Shown: piece after piece, positions 44,584 through 53,685 of the stretch | How positions within the stretch are numbered: position 1 is the first letter of the stretch | How the letters are laid out: every line of letters starts with the position of its first letter | NCBI RefSeq assembly: GCF_013416525.1 | Contig: NZ_JACCEM010000004.1 | Coordinates: 372,001-436,000 of the forward strand | Direction of reading: 5' to 3' | DNA: 64,000 nucleotides | Origin: Parapusillimonas granuli | GTDB lineage: Bacteria > Pseudomonadota > Gammaproteobacteria > Burkholderiales > Burkholderiaceae_B | Position numbers and translations under genes: made by a program | Notes under the pieces: model-generated | What the model saw: the letters and a program-made list of their open reading frames with translations, nothing else | Told to the model about the DNA's origin: nothing | Databases searched by the model: none

Positions 44584-46496
44584 GTAGGCCTCACATCGGC
44601 GGCCCGGACGGAGTCCAGCCATGCCTGCGTCATCAGGACGCCCCACAAATGGGTGCTCCAGTCCTGTTCATTCCGTTGGTGTTCACGCCATTTTCGCAGG
44701 ATGGGGCCGGAATGGAACAGGCCCTCGCGATTCAGCCGCGCCGGGTCCAGCAAGGCATTGGCCCACTCGTTCAGCGGCCCGCGCAGCCAGGCGGCCAAAG
44801 GCACGGAAAAACCCTTCTTGGGGCGGTCGACCAGCGCCTGGGGCACGTGGCGGTACAGCACCTGGCGCAGCAGCCACTTGCCCTGCCCCGACCGGATCTT
44901 GTAGGACAGCGGCAGGCGGCGCGAGAATTCCACCACCTGGTGATCCAGCATCGGCACGCGGGTTTCCAGCCCGACCGCCATGGCCGCGCGGTCGACCTTG
45001 ACCAGAATGTCGTCGGGCAGATAGCTCAGGATATCGAGCAGGGACATGGTTTCGTGGAGGCCCCCTTCGATCCGGGCGTCGAAGCAGGTTTCGGGCAGTT
45101 CCGCGCCCACCACCGCTTGCGCCGGATCCTTCCAGTACGAGACGAACTGCCGGTAGAACAGGCCCTGGCTGCTTGCCGCCAAGGCTTCGGACAGTTTCTC
45201 CAGGCGGTCGCGGCGGCGGCCCGCCGGCATCATGGCCGCGCCCGACCTGGCGGCGGCGGCCAGCGTGCCGTGGGCGAAGCGCGGCAAGCGCTGCCGCTTG
45301 CGCCACCAGTCCGCCGCCCGGAAATAGCGCGCATAGCCGGAAAACAATTCATCGCCGCCATCGCCGGAAAGCGCCACCGTGACGTGCCGCCGCGCCATGC
45401 GCATGACGAGCGCGGTCGGGATTTGCGAGGAATCGGCAAACGGTTCGTCGTACAGTTCGGGAAGCCGGGGCACGACCGCCAGGGCGTCGGCCGCGCTCAC
45501 GTACATCTCCGTGTGCTCCGTTCCCAGGTGGCGGGCGACCTCTTTGGCATGCCGTGCTTCGTCGTAGGCGGGATCGTCGAAGCCGATGGCGAAAGTGCGC
45601 ACGGGCCGGGACGACCGGTTTCGCATCAGCGCGACGATGGTGGAAGAATCGATGCCGCCGGATAGAAACGCGCCGAGCTCGACGTCCGAAATCATCTGCC
45701 TGCCCACGGCCGTCGACAGGACTTCTTCCAGCGCATCGGCCGCCGCGCCGTCGGACTCGAAGGACAGCATGTTGCCGCGCGCCGCCGCGCTGACGCCGGC
45801 GGCCGACCAATACGCCGTGGCGGCGGGCAGCGCGCCCGTCCGCAGGTCTGCTTCCGTCAGCGTGAGCCGGTGCCCGGGCATGAGCTTGCCGATGCCGCGG
45901 TAGATGCTGTATGGCGCGGGAATATAGTTGTGGCGCAATAGCAAAGACAGGGCGCGCCGGTCTATGCTTGCGTCGAAGCCCGGCATGGCCGTGATGGCCT
46001 TGAGCTCCGAGCCGAAGACGAAATTCCCCGCCGCATAACCCAGGTACAGCGGCTTCTCGCCCATGCGGTCCCGCATGAGGCTCAGGCTGCGCGTCCGGCG
46101 ATCCCACAGCGCGATGGCGAACATGCCGGTCATGGCCGCCAGGGACCGTTCAACGCCCCAGGCCGCGAACGCCGCCAGCACGGTTTCCGTATCGGAATGG
46201 CCGCGCCATGCGGGGGCCTCGCCGCGCGCCTGCAATTGCGCCCGCAGTTCCAGGTGATTGTAGATTTCCCCGTTGAGCACCATGACGTAGCGGCCGCAGG
46301 CCGACACCATGGGCTGATGCCCGGCCGGGCTGAGATCCAGGATGGCGAGCCGCACATGGCCCAGCGCGATGCCGGCCTGGGCGTCTTCCCAATACCCCTG
46401 GCTGTCGGGGCCGCGATGCTTGATGCGCTCGCAGCCGCGTTCGACGACGGGCCGCTTGCCCGGCAGATCGCCCCAGATTCCTACGATTCCACACAT
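44580..46496 (-). CDS. asnB: asparagine synthase-like glutamine amidotransferase
   Basis: The 638-residue protein has an N-terminal class II glutaminase domain (nucleophile Cys2 in 'MCGIVGIWGD', 'KHRGPDSQGYW', 'VLNGEIYNH') and a synthetase domain with the pyrophosphate loop 'AFLSGGIDSSTIVALM' and 'VALSGDGGDELFSGYARY'. Enzymes of this type in polysaccharide clusters (for example WbpS) amidate uronic acids rather than aspartate. The neighbouring UDP-GalNAcA pathway supports that role. The ATG at 46496 is fixed by Cys2; the much longer open frame upstream is antisense-like and overlaps the next gene. Confidence 0.9.
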   Translation of the reverse strand: MCGIVGIWGDLPGKRPVVERGCERIKHRGPDSQGYWEDAQAGIALGHVRLAILDLSPAGHQPMVSACGRYVMVLNGEIYNHLELRAQLQARGEAPAWRGHSDTETVLAAFAAWGVERSLAAMTGMFAIALWDRRTRSLSLMRDRMGEKPLYLGYAAGNFVFGSELKAITAMPGFDASIDRRALSLLLRHNYIPAPYSIYRGIGKLMPGHRLTLTEADLRTGALPAATAYWSAAGVSAAARGNMLSFESDGAAADALEEVLSTAVGRQMISDVELGAFLSGGIDSSTIVALMRNRSSRPVRTFAIGFDDPAYDEARHAKEVARHLGTEHTEMYVSAADALAVVPRLPELYDEPFADSSQIPTALVMRMARRHVTVALSGDGGDELFSGYARYFRAADWWRKRQRLPRFAHGTLAAAARSGAAMMPAGRRRDRLEKLSEALAASSQGLFYRQFVSYWKDPAQAVVGAELPETCFDARIEGGLHETMSLLDILSYLPDDILVKVDRAAMAVGLETRVPMLDHQVVEFSRRLPLSYKIRSGQGKWLLRQVLYRHVPQALVDRPKKGFSVPLAAWLRGPLNEWANALLDPARLNREGLFHSGPILRKWREHQRNEQDWSTHLWGVLMTQAWLDSVRAADVRPT

Positions 46497-47626
46497 AATA
46501 AATTTCCCCACAGCGCCATCACCCTGGCGACCGAAAAACGATCGCGCACGTCGACGGCGCGCCGTGCGTAGGCTTCGCGCTTTTCCGGATGCGCCATCAT
46601 ATCGGACAAATGCGCCGCCAAGGCCTCCGCATCGCCCGCCGGCCGGACCAGCACGCCGTCTATGCCGTCGCGGATGATTTCGCGCGGGCCGGTTTCGCAG
46701 TCGAAAGCCACCGGCGCCAGCCCGCTGGCCATGGATTCGATTAGCGTGTTGGACAGGCCCTCGACCCGCGAACTCAGCACATAGAGGTCGGACTGCAAAT
46801 ACCAGTCGGCCACGTTGCCGGCCCGGCCCGGCATGCTCACGCGGTCGGACAGGCCGGCGGCGTCGATCTGTTCCTGCAGCGCTTCGCGGCTCTCGCCTTC
46901 GCCCAGGATGACCAGGTCCCATAAGGGGAAATGGTCCGCGATTTCCTGGAATGCCGATATCAGCAGGTCGAAGCCCTTGTGCGGGTGCAGCCGCCCGACG
47001 GCGAGCAGGCGAAAGCGGCCGTTGCGCCGCGCCGGCTCCAGGCGCGGCTCCGCGCTTTCTATGGGCCAGCGGACCGCGTTGGGAATGACCGCGAGCCGGC
47101 AGCCCGGCACGTGCTCTTGCAGCCACTGCGCCGTGCCGGCCGTCAGCGCCACCACGGCGGCCGCCCGCGGATAGGCGCGGCGGCGCAGGCGCAGCCAGAT
47201 CTCGGGCAGCTCCTGGGACGGCGGATGCGTATGCTCGGTGGCGATGACCCGGCAGTTCAAGCCCCGCGCGGCCTCCACGGCCAGCACGGAAGCCGTCGTC
47301 ATCATGCCCAGAACCACCGAGGGGCGCAGGCGCTTGATCAGGCGGCGCAACCGCCATACGCGCCTCAGGTTGGCCAGCACGCCGCTCAGGCCGCCGCCGG
47401 AATACCCGGCCGTGCCCAGGACGTGGCGCCTGACCTTGGGGTGCAGGGAATAGGCGTCGGTGTCGGCGGCCGCCTGCGTGACCACCGTCACTTGCCAGCC
47501 CAGCTCGACCCAGTATGCGCTGATGTCGGCCGCAACGCGTTCAGCCCCGCCGCCGCTCAGGGAATGGATGAAGATCATCAGATGGGCGGGAACGGATCGA
47601 TTACTCAAGACAATACCTGTATCCAT
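46481..47626 (-). CDS. family 4 glycosyltransferase
   Basis: The 381-residue GT4 enzyme has 'MIFIHSLSGGGAERVAADIS' at residue 17, 'LLAVGRLHPHKGFDLLISAF', and 'SSRVEGLSNTLIESMASGLA' with the E-x7-E motif. The conserved part starts at the Met at 47578, so the first 16 residues may not be translated. Its 3' end overlaps asnB by 16 nt. It resembles enzymes that transfer GalNAc or related residues, but I cannot assign the donor. Confidence 0.9.
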   Translation of the reverse strand: MDTGIVLSNRSVPAHLMIFIHSLSGGGAERVAADISAYWVELGWQVTVVTQAAADTDAYSLHPKVRRHVLGTAGYSGGGLSGVLANLRRVWRLRRLIKRLRPSVVLGMMTTASVLAVEAARGLNCRVIATEHTHPPSQELPEIWLRLRRRAYPRAAAVVALTAGTAQWLQEHVPGCRLAVIPNAVRWPIESAEPRLEPARRNGRFRLLAVGRLHPHKGFDLLISAFQEIADHFPLWDLVILGEGESREALQEQIDAAGLSDRVSMPGRAGNVADWYLQSDLYVLSSRVEGLSNTLIESMASGLAPVAFDCETGPREIIRDGIDGVLVRPAGDAEALAAHLSDMMAHPEKREAYARRAVDVRDRFSVARVMALWGNLLCVES

Positions 47627-47659
47627 GAAAAGAGAATGCCCGGCGCCTGCGGCGTGCGG

Positions 47660-48988
47660 CTACGGCCGGCGCAGCGCGACCGCCACATAGCAGGCGTACG
47701 ATAGGGCATACATGATGCTCGTGGCCAGCATGATGCCCGCGGCGCCCATCGACGGGGCCAGGAGGGGGTTCATGACCGCCTTGAGCGCGAAATTGGCCAC
47801 GGCGATGGCGGCCATGATGCGATAGCGATTCTGGCTGGCGAGCAGCTGGACCAGGATCAGCACGCCGAAATAGAACGGCATTTGCAGCAGCCCCCAGCGC
47901 AGCACCTGCGCCACGGCCTGCGTATCCTGCGCGCCGAAGGCGCCGCGCTCGAACAGCAGCGCCACGCCCCAGGGCGCCAGCGCCCAGCCCAGCAGGGTGA
48001 CCGCGCCGCCCGCCAGCAGCATCAGCGCCGACCACTTCAGCGCCGTCGCGCGGGCTCTTTCGGCATCGCCGCGCTGCTGGATGTCCGCCAGCACCGGCAG
48101 GGCCGCGCGCCCGACCGACGCCGCGCCGACTCCCAGCAGCAGGGACAGCAGGCGGGTCGCATAGCCCAGGGTCGCGTTGGCGTTCGAGCCGAGATTGGCG
48201 GCCGTGTATTGGTCGATGGGCCCGACGAAGCTCATGGCCACCTGGCCGATGAGCATGACGCCCGCCGCCTTGACCAGATCGGGCCAATGGTGCGAGCGGA
48301 GCGCCAGGGCCGGCCGGCCCCGCATGCCGTCGGCGCGCGATGCCAGCTGGAACAGCCAGATCGACTGGATCAGGTAGCCCACCAGCGTGCCCCACAGCAA
48401 GGGCCCGACGTCGGTCACCACGCCGGCCAGCATGACCCATATCAGTATGACGACCGCCGGCACGCTGTCCAGCAGGGTATTGATGTGGCGCTCGTGGGCC
48501 CGCAGGCGCGCCGCGCTGATCCCCGTCATCAGGGTCAGCAGGGCCGCCGGGGCGAACGCAAGCATGAGCTCGCCGCTCATGCGCGCGGCCTGGGGCGACA
48601 GCCCCGCCCCCGCCCACCGCAGCACCCAGGGCCACGCCACGTAGAGCGCCACCGCCAGCACCGTGCCCACCGCGATCGTCCAGCCCTGGAGCTCGCCCAG
48701 GAAGCGCGCCCGCTCGGGGCGCGCTTCGCCGCGCGCGCGCACCAGCACCGGGATCAACACCACGGACAGCGCGCCCACCAGCGTGATGGGCAGCCAGTTG
48801 GCCATCGTCATGGTGAACTGGTAGGCGTCCACGGCGTCGCTGATGCCGTAGCGGTAGGCCACCGCCATTTCCTTGAACGCGCCGGCGGCCTTGCCCAGCA
48901 GCAGGAAAAAGGCGACACGCATCGCCCCCTGGGCAATGCGCCGGTGGTCGGAATGCAGGCTGGACAGGCGCTGTTTGAGCGTTTTCAA
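47660..48988 (-). CDS. MurJ/MviN-like polysaccharide flippase
   Basis: The 442-residue membrane protein has about twelve to fourteen transmembrane helices. Its MOP/MviN features include 'FFLLLGKAAGAFKEMAVAYR', 'SDAVDAYQFTMTMANWLPI' and 'YATRLLSLLLGVGAASVGRA'. In this cluster it most likely serves as Wzx, moving undecaprenyl-linked repeat units across the inner membrane. Its start is one base away from the wbpP stop. No Wzy polymerase or Wzz regulator is encoded in the cluster as seen here. Confidence 0.87.
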   Translation of the reverse strand: MKTLKQRLSSLHSDHRRIAQGAMRVAFFLLLGKAAGAFKEMAVAYRYGISDAVDAYQFTMTMANWLPITLVGALSVVLIPVLVRARGEARPERARFLGELQGWTIAVGTVLAVALYVAWPWVLRWAGAGLSPQAARMSGELMLAFAPAALLTLMTGISAARLRAHERHINTLLDSVPAVVILIWVMLAGVVTDVGPLLWGTLVGYLIQSIWLFQLASRADGMRGRPALALRSHHWPDLVKAAGVMLIGQVAMSFVGPIDQYTAANLGSNANATLGYATRLLSLLLGVGAASVGRAALPVLADIQQRGDAERARATALKWSALMLLAGGAVTLLGWALAPWGVALLFERGAFGAQDTQAVAQVLRWGLLQMPFYFGVLILVQLLASQNRYRIMAAIAVANFALKAVMNPLLAPSMGAAGIMLATSIMYALSYACYVAVALRRP

Positions 48989-48989
48989 G

Positions 48990-50015
48990 TCAACGCAGGA
49001 ATTGCGTGTACCAGGGCATGGCGACTTCTATCCCTTGCACGATATTGTGCATGGGCTCGTAGCCCAGCAGTTCCTTGGCCTTGCTGATGTCGGCTTGCGA
49101 ATGGCGCACGTCGCCGGCGCGGAAGTCCCGGTACACGGGCTGCCTGTCGTACACGATGCCGTTGTTGCCCAGCGCCTTGGCCAGGTAGTCGAAAAGCTCG
49201 TTCAGGCTGGTCCGGGCGTTGACCGCCACGTTGTAGACCTGGTTGATGCCTTCGGGCTGCGCCAGCGCCGCCAGGATGTTGGCCTGCACGACATTGTCGA
49301 TGAAGCAGAAATCGCGGCTGGTTTCGCCGTCGCCGTTCACCACGACGTCTTCGCCGCGTATCATCGCGGCGATCCAGGTGGGGATCACGGCGGCGTAGGC
49401 GCCGTTGGGGTCCTGCCGCTTGCCGAATACGTTGAAGTAGCGCAGCCCCACGCTGCCGAAGCCGTAGGAGCGGGTGAAGACGTCGGCATACAGCTCGTTC
49501 ACGTACTTCGTGACGGCATATGGCGACAGCGGCCTGCCGATGCGTTCTTCGACCTTGGGCAGTTCTTCCAGGTCGCCGTAGGTGGAGCTGGATGCCGCAT
49601 ACACGAAAGCCTGGACCTGGGCGTCGCGCGCCGCGACGAGCATGTTCAGAAAACCGCCCACATTGACCGCGTTGGTGGTGATGGGATCCTTCAGCGAACG
49701 CGGAACCGAACCCAGGGCCGCCTGGTGCAGGACGAAATCCACGCCGTCCACCGCTTTCCGGCAGGTATCGAAATCGCGGATGTCGCCTTCGACGAAGGAA
49801 AAATTCGCCCATTGCTCGGGGGTCACGGTCTTCTGGACTTCGTCCAGATTGTGGCGATACCCTGTGGCGAAGTTGTCCAGGCCACGGACTTTCTGGCCCA
49901 TGACGAGCAGCGCTTCGAGCAGATTGGACCCGATGAAGCCGGCGCAGCCGGTGACCAGCCAGTTCTTGGGCTCGGCCCGCAGCGCCGTCGTGACTTCCTG
50001 ATATCGATTACTCAT
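48990..50015 (-). CDS. wbpP: UDP-N-acetylglucosamine 4-epimerase (WbpP-like)
   Basis: The 341-residue extended SDR enzyme has the same length as WbpP. It shows '[19 protein letters not shown]' (NAD binding), '[10 protein letters not shown]', the catalytic '[16 protein letters not shown]' (Tyr-x3-Lys) and '[16 protein letters not shown]'. It interconverts UDP-GlcNAc and UDP-GalNAc (or their uronic acids). It lies 32 bp after the dehydrogenase gene; the two together give UDP-GalNAcA. The ATG at 50015 has GAAAGG upstream. Confidence 0.93.
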   Translation of the reverse strand: MSNRYQEVTTALRAEPKNWLVTGCAGFIGSNLLEALLVMGQKVRGLDNFATGYRHNLDEVQKTVTPEQWANFSFVEGDIRDFDTCRKAVDGVDFVLHQAALGSVPRSLKDPITTNAVNVGGFLNMLVAARDAQVQAFVYAASSSTYGDLEELPKVEERIGRPLSPYAVTKYVNELYADVFTRSYGFGSVGLRYFNVFGKRQDPNGAYAAVIPTWIAAMIRGEDVVVNGDGETSRDFCFIDNVVQANILAALAQPEGINQVYNVAVNARTSLNELFDYLAKALGNNGIVYDRQPVYRDFRAGDVRHSQADISKAKELLGYEPMHNIVQGIEVAMPWYTQFLR

Positions 50016-50047
50016 GGCAAAACCTTTCTGACGTTTGATGCCCCGCC

Positions 50048-51322
50048 TCAAAGGCGGATGTCGGCCTCCTGGGCCGCAAGCACATACTTCAAGTCGTACA
50101 GGACGTGCTCGGGCTTGCCCAGGGCCCGAATGGCGCCGACGCCCATGGCGGCGAACTGGTGATGGGCGACGGCAATGATGATTCCATCGTAGGCGCCCTG
50201 GGCGGGATTCGCAACCGGCGTGATGCCGTATTCGCGCACGGCTTCCTCGGGGTCCACCCATGGGTCGTGGACGTCGACCTCGATGTTGTATTCGCCCAGC
50301 TCGCGCACGATGTCCACGACGCGCGTATTGCGCAGGTCCGGGCAGTTCTCCTTGAAAGTCAGCCCCATCACCAGCACCCGCGAACCCTGCACCTGTATGG
50401 AGCGCTTCGTCATCGCCTTGACCAGCTGCGACACCACATAGCCGCCCATCGAATCGTTCAGGCGGCGCCCGGCGAGGATGATCTCGGGGTGATAGCCGAT
50501 GGACTGCGCCTTGTGCGTGAGGTAGTAGGGGTCGACGCCGATGCAATGCCCGCCCACCAGGCCCGGCCGGAAGGGCAGGAAGTTCCACTTCGTGCCCGCC
50601 GCCTCCAGCACCGCCTGGGTGTCTATGCCCAGCTTGTTGAAGATCAGGGCCAGCTCGTTGATCAAGGCGATGTTGACATCGCGCTGGGTATTCTCGATGA
50701 CTTTGGCGGCCTCGGCCACGCGGATGGACGGCGCCTTGTGGGTGCCCGCGACGATGATCTCGCCGTAGAGCTCGTCGATCAGGCCGGCCACTTCGGGCGT
50801 CGAGCCGGAGGTCACCTTCTTGATGGTGGAAACGCGATGCGCCTTGTCGCCGGGGTTGATGCGCTCGGGGCTGTAGCCGGCAAAAAAGTCTTCATTGAAC
50901 CGCAGCCCCGAGATGCTCTCGAGCACCGGCACGCAGACCTCCTCGGTGGCGCCCGGATACACCGTGGACTCATAGATGACGATGTCGCCGCGCTTGAGAA
51001 CTTTTCCTATGGTTTCGCTGGCGCGGATCAACGGCGTGAGATCGGGCTGCTTGTATTGGTCGATGGGCGTGGGCACGGTCACGATGAACACATTGGCCCG
51101 GGCCAGGTGCTCGGCCTCGTGCGTGAACTCCAGATGCGTCGCCCGCGCCAGTTCCCCGGGGTCGACCTCGAGCGTGTGGTCCCGACCTTCCTTGAGCTCG
51201 GCCACTCGGCGCATATTGATGTCGAAGCCCAGTACCGGGCGCTTCTTGCCGAATTCCACCGCCAGGGGCAAGCCCACGTAACCGAGGCCGACCACCGCAA
51301 GCTTCACGTCTTGAATCTGCAA
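50048..51322 (-). CDS. wbpO: UDP-N-acetyl-D-hexosamine 6-dehydrogenase (WbpO/TviB-like)
   Basis: The 424-residue protein of the UDP-glucose dehydrogenase family has '[20 protein letters not shown]' (NAD), '[20 protein letters not shown]', '[20 protein letters not shown]' and the catalytic Cys in '[18 protein letters not shown]'. The sequence is of the WbpO/TviB/VipA branch, which oxidises UDP-GalNAc or UDP-GlcNAc to the uronic acid. With WbpP it defines a HexNAcA-containing surface polysaccharide. Confidence 0.92.
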   Translation of the reverse strand: MQIQDVKLAVVGLGYVGLPLAVEFGKKRPVLGFDINMRRVAELKEGRDHTLEVDPGELARATHLEFTHEAEHLARANVFIVTVPTPIDQYKQPDLTPLIRASETIGKVLKRGDIVIYESTVYPGATEEVCVPVLESISGLRFNEDFFAGYSPERINPGDKAHRVSTIKKVTSGSTPEVAGLIDELYGEIIVAGTHKAPSIRVAEAAKVIENTQRDVNIALINELALIFNKLGIDTQAVLEAAGTKWNFLPFRPGLVGGHCIGVDPYYLTHKAQSIGYHPEIILAGRRLNDSMGGYVVSQLVKAMTKRSIQVQGSRVLVMGLTFKENCPDLRNTRVVDIVRELGEYNIEVDVHDPWVDPEEAVREYGITPVANPAQGAYDGIIIAVAHHQFAAMGVGAIRALGKPEHVLYDLKYVLAAQEADIRL

Positions 51323-51376
51323 TTTTGTATCTCCCGCGCTGCGCGCTTTAACGAAGAAATGAGAGGGGTTGCGGCG

Positions 51377-52516
51377 CTATTTGCGCCTGACGTTGCGCCC
51401 TATGGACGGCAACAGCAGCCACGAAGGCCGGCGCCAGGAAACCAGGCGCGCATACAGCCATAGATAAGCCAGGGAGAACGCCGCGATGCTGGCGCACAGC
51501 ACCCAGGCGTTGTCCCACCAGATGGTGGCGGGCACCAGGCCGATGAGCGCCAGGAACCACAGATACGGAGAGGTCATGGCGTTGCACAGGGCGGGCACGG
51601 CGTGGCGGCGATCGCGGCTGAACGTGACCCGGACCAGGCGCCGGAAAACGAGCTGGTGCAAATGGAGCGCATCGGGCTGGTCCACCGGCGTGCCGCGCTT
51701 GAAGCGGCGGCGCCAGATCGAGAACATGGTTTCAAAAACCGGGTAGAACAGCACGGCCAGCGCATAGAAAGGCGACACGCTGGGATTGCGCACCACCAGC
51801 TGCACGGCAAGCTCGGCCAGCATGAATCCCAGGAAATACGCGCCGCCGTCGCCCAGGAAAACCCTGCCAAAGGGGAAATTCCAGACCAGGAAACCCAGGG
51901 TGGCGGACGCAAGGGCGGCGGCGATCAGGAAAATGGGGATGTCCTGAACCTGCAGCGCGACGAGCGCCAGCGACGCCGCCATGAGCGTGGCGATCATGCC
52001 CGCCAGGCCGTTCATGCCGTCTATGATATTGAGCGCATGGGTACAGCCGCCCACCGCCACCATGGTGAACACCAGCGACACCGGCCAGAACGACAGCAGC
52101 CAGTCCGCCCAGCTCCAGCCCACCCGGGAAACGCCCCCCAGCAGCCACCACGCAATCGCCGCCGACGCGAACGCGGCCAGCAGACGCTTGCCGGAACCGA
52201 CGTCCTTGGTGATGTCTTCAAGCAGCCCGGCCACGAAAACCGGCATGGCCGCCACGAACAGCACGGGCCACAGCCAGGTCAGGGTCATGTTGCTGGGGCC
52301 GAGCACGAGCAGCCCCGCCAGGCTGCCGGCGACCACGGCCAGACCGCCCACGCGCGGCGCCGCGCGCGCGTGCATGGCCTGCGGCTTCTTCATGTCGGAA
52401 TCGCCCGTAAAGACGCCATGCCAGCGCTCGGACGCCACGATCAGGCCCCCGACCATGAAGGCGACGATACAGATGTAGAACCAGGTGAATGATTCCCAGA
52501 GCTTGAGCGAAATCAC
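51377..52516 (-). CDS. undecaprenyl-phosphate HexNAc-1-phosphate transferase (WecA/WbpL family)
   Basis: The 379-residue integral membrane protein has about eleven helices and the MraY/WecA motifs: 'DMKKPQAMHARAAPRVGGLA' (start of the conserved region), 'ALNIIDGMNGLAGMIATLMA' (catalytic Asp) and 'VFLGDGGAYFLGFMLAEL', then a basic loop with 'DALHLHQLVFRRL'. It starts repeat-unit assembly by putting a HexNAc phosphate on undecaprenyl phosphate. It is the promoter-proximal gene of the polysaccharide operon. Confidence 0.92.
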   Translation of the reverse strand: MISLKLWESFTWFYICIVAFMVGGLIVASERWHGVFTGDSDMKKPQAMHARAAPRVGGLAVVAGSLAGLLVLGPSNMTLTWLWPVLFVAAMPVFVAGLLEDITKDVGSGKRLLAAFASAAIAWWLLGGVSRVGWSWADWLLSFWPVSLVFTMVAVGGCTHALNIIDGMNGLAGMIATLMAASLALVALQVQDIPIFLIAAALASATLGFLVWNFPFGRVFLGDGGAYFLGFMLAELAVQLVVRNPSVSPFYALAVLFYPVFETMFSIWRRRFKRGTPVDQPDALHLHQLVFRRLVRVTFSRDRRHAVPALCNAMTSPYLWFLALIGLVPATIWWDNAWVLCASIAAFSLAYLWLYARLVSWRRPSWLLLPSIGRNVRRK

Positions 52517-52664
52517 GTAATCCCTATAGACGTTGAGGCAATGACATTATCGGCCCTATTTGTAACAGGGCGCCTTCCGGCACCGTAAAAAGTGCAACAA
52601 GAAATGTAAGCACAAAACAGCGGGTCACGCTATGGCTCTTCGAGCCTAAGGGACTGAAAAACAT
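52517..52664 (-). promoter_or_regulatory. leader region of the polysaccharide operon
   Basis: The 148 bp between the candidate sRNA terminator and the WecA-type gene must contain the operon's own promoter if the terminator is efficient. A GATAAT (about 52543-52548, minus strand) could be a -10 box, but I found no good -35 partner. Confidence 0.35.
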
Positions 52665-52813
52665 AAAAAAAAGCCCGAGATCGTGAGATCTCGGGCTAAA
52701 TCCACCAAAGGAGGAGGGTGGAGGAGACAACCTGGGCATGTCGGGCTACCAGAGCATTTGCTCGAGACCGCGTGACTGGGGTTTACCCTTGCAATCACGT
52801 TTCGACATCCGAT
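52665..52813 (-). ncRNA. candidate small RNA with anti-Shine-Dalgarno loop and intrinsic terminator
   Basis: Between a good sigma-70 promoter and an 11-bp terminator stem followed by eight U lies a stretch of about 149 nt without a protein frame. On the minus strand it can fold into a stem GATGTCG/CGACAT enclosing two hairpins (CGTGA/TCACG; GAGC/GCTC), forming a three-way junction. Next comes a hairpin CCACC/GGTGG whose 10-nt loop is CTCCTCCTTT, then the terminator. CCUCC-type loops are typical of sRNAs that pair with ribosome-binding sites (cuckoo/CcsR-like). A transcription-attenuating leader of the polysaccharide operon is the alternative. Confidence 0.6.
52672..52697 (-). terminator. intrinsic terminator of the candidate sRNA
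   Basis: A perfect 11-bp stem AGCCCGAGATC/GATCTCGGGCT with a 4-nt loop is followed on the minus strand by eight T (52672 down to 52665). There is no U-run on the plus side, so it acts on leftward transcription. Confidence 0.92.
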
Positions 52814-52819
52814 AACTAA

Positions 52820-52848
52820 AGTATATAGCGATTATTTGTGCGTTGCAA
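52820..52848 (-). promoter_or_regulatory. predicted sigma-70 promoter of the candidate sRNA
   Basis: On the minus strand TTGCAA (52848-52843) and TATACT (52825-52820) are spaced by 17 bp, in AT-rich DNA. Transcription would start near 52813. The upstream DNA is rich in A/T runs, which could act as an UP element. Confidence 0.7.
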
Positions 52849-52980
52849 GAAAAAACCGCTGCAAAGATGTAACTTTTTAAGTTTGTGGTCTTTTTACAAA
52901 AAACCGTTCATAAAAAAGCGTCACCGTAACTTAGAGTTTACCCCAGCCGCCATTCTTTTACAAATTACCGGCCGGGGCCG

Positions 52981-53685
52981 CTAAATACGGTACGCCGTGA
53001 CCGTCATGACCTTGGACATGAACCGCATGGCAAGCTTGACCGGCGCCGGCAAGGCATCGGCCCCATGCGTCTCGGCCGTGTTGCGATGCTGGATTTCGTC
53101 GTCGCGCATCTGCACCACGATACTGCGCGAACGCTCGTCTGTCTTGGGCAGATCGACCAGATGGCCGTCCAGGTGCTGTTCCACCTGCCTCTCGGTTTCG
53201 GCCATGAAGCCCAGGTTCCTGCCGGTGCCCGCCCGGCTTGCCGCCATGCCCAGCGCGAACGAGCCGGCATACCAAAGCGGATTCAGGAGGCTGGGACGGC
53301 TGTGCAGTTCGTCCAGGCGCTGCCGGCACCAGGCCAGGTGGTCCACCTCTTCGGCGGCGGCGTCATACAGGACGTCCCGGATTGCTGCGTCGCGACAAAA
53401 CATCGCCTGGCCGCGATACAAGGCCTGTGCGCAAATTTCGCCCACATGGTTTACCCGCATCAGCCCCGCGGCATGGCGCTGCTCTTCGGACGTCAGGGCG
53501 GCGGCGTGGTCGTCGGCCCGGTGCCGGCCCGCGGGATTCGGCCGGCTCGCGTGCACGGACCCGTCCAGAATCTGCACCGCCCGGCCGATTTCCGAGAGCA
53601 GCTTATCGACCGTGCCGAGGCGCCTGGGGTCAGACACCGCATGGGGCCCGACCCCGGAATTCACACTATTTTCGACCGTCGACAT
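52981..53685 (-). CDS. coq7: 2-polyprenyl-3-methyl-6-methoxy-1,4-benzoquinone monooxygenase
   Basis: The 234-residue di-iron protein has the Coq7 ligands: Glu in '[17 protein letters not shown]', '[16 protein letters not shown]' (ExxH), Glu in '[11 protein letters not shown]' and '[13 protein letters not shown]' (ExxH). It hydroxylates the ring in ubiquinone synthesis, as UbiF does in E. coli. The first 60 residues are not conserved, so a later start is possible. The 5' end overlaps the upstream membrane protein gene by 20 nt. Confidence 0.95.
   Translation of the reverse strand: MSTVENSVNSGVGPHAVSDPRRLGTVDKLLSEIGRAVQILDGSVHASRPNPAGRHRADDHAAALTSEEQRHAAGLMRVNHVGEICAQALYRGQAMFCRDAAIRDVLYDAAAEEVDHLAWCRQRLDELHSRPSLLNPLWYAGSFALGMAASRAGTGRNLGFMAETERQVEQHLDGHLVDLPKTDERSRSIVVQMRDDEIQHRNTAETHGADALPAPVKLAMRFMSKVMTVTAYRI

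Noticed and set aside
46497-47357. A 287-residue N-terminal extension of the AsnB-like protein
   Set aside because: The glutaminase domain needs Cys as residue 2, which fixes the start at 46496. The extension overlaps the next glycosyltransferase in another frame.
52517-52980. A small protein gene in the gap between coq7 and the WecA-type gene
   Set aside because: The frames there are short and lack start signals; promoter, fold and terminator fit an RNA gene better.
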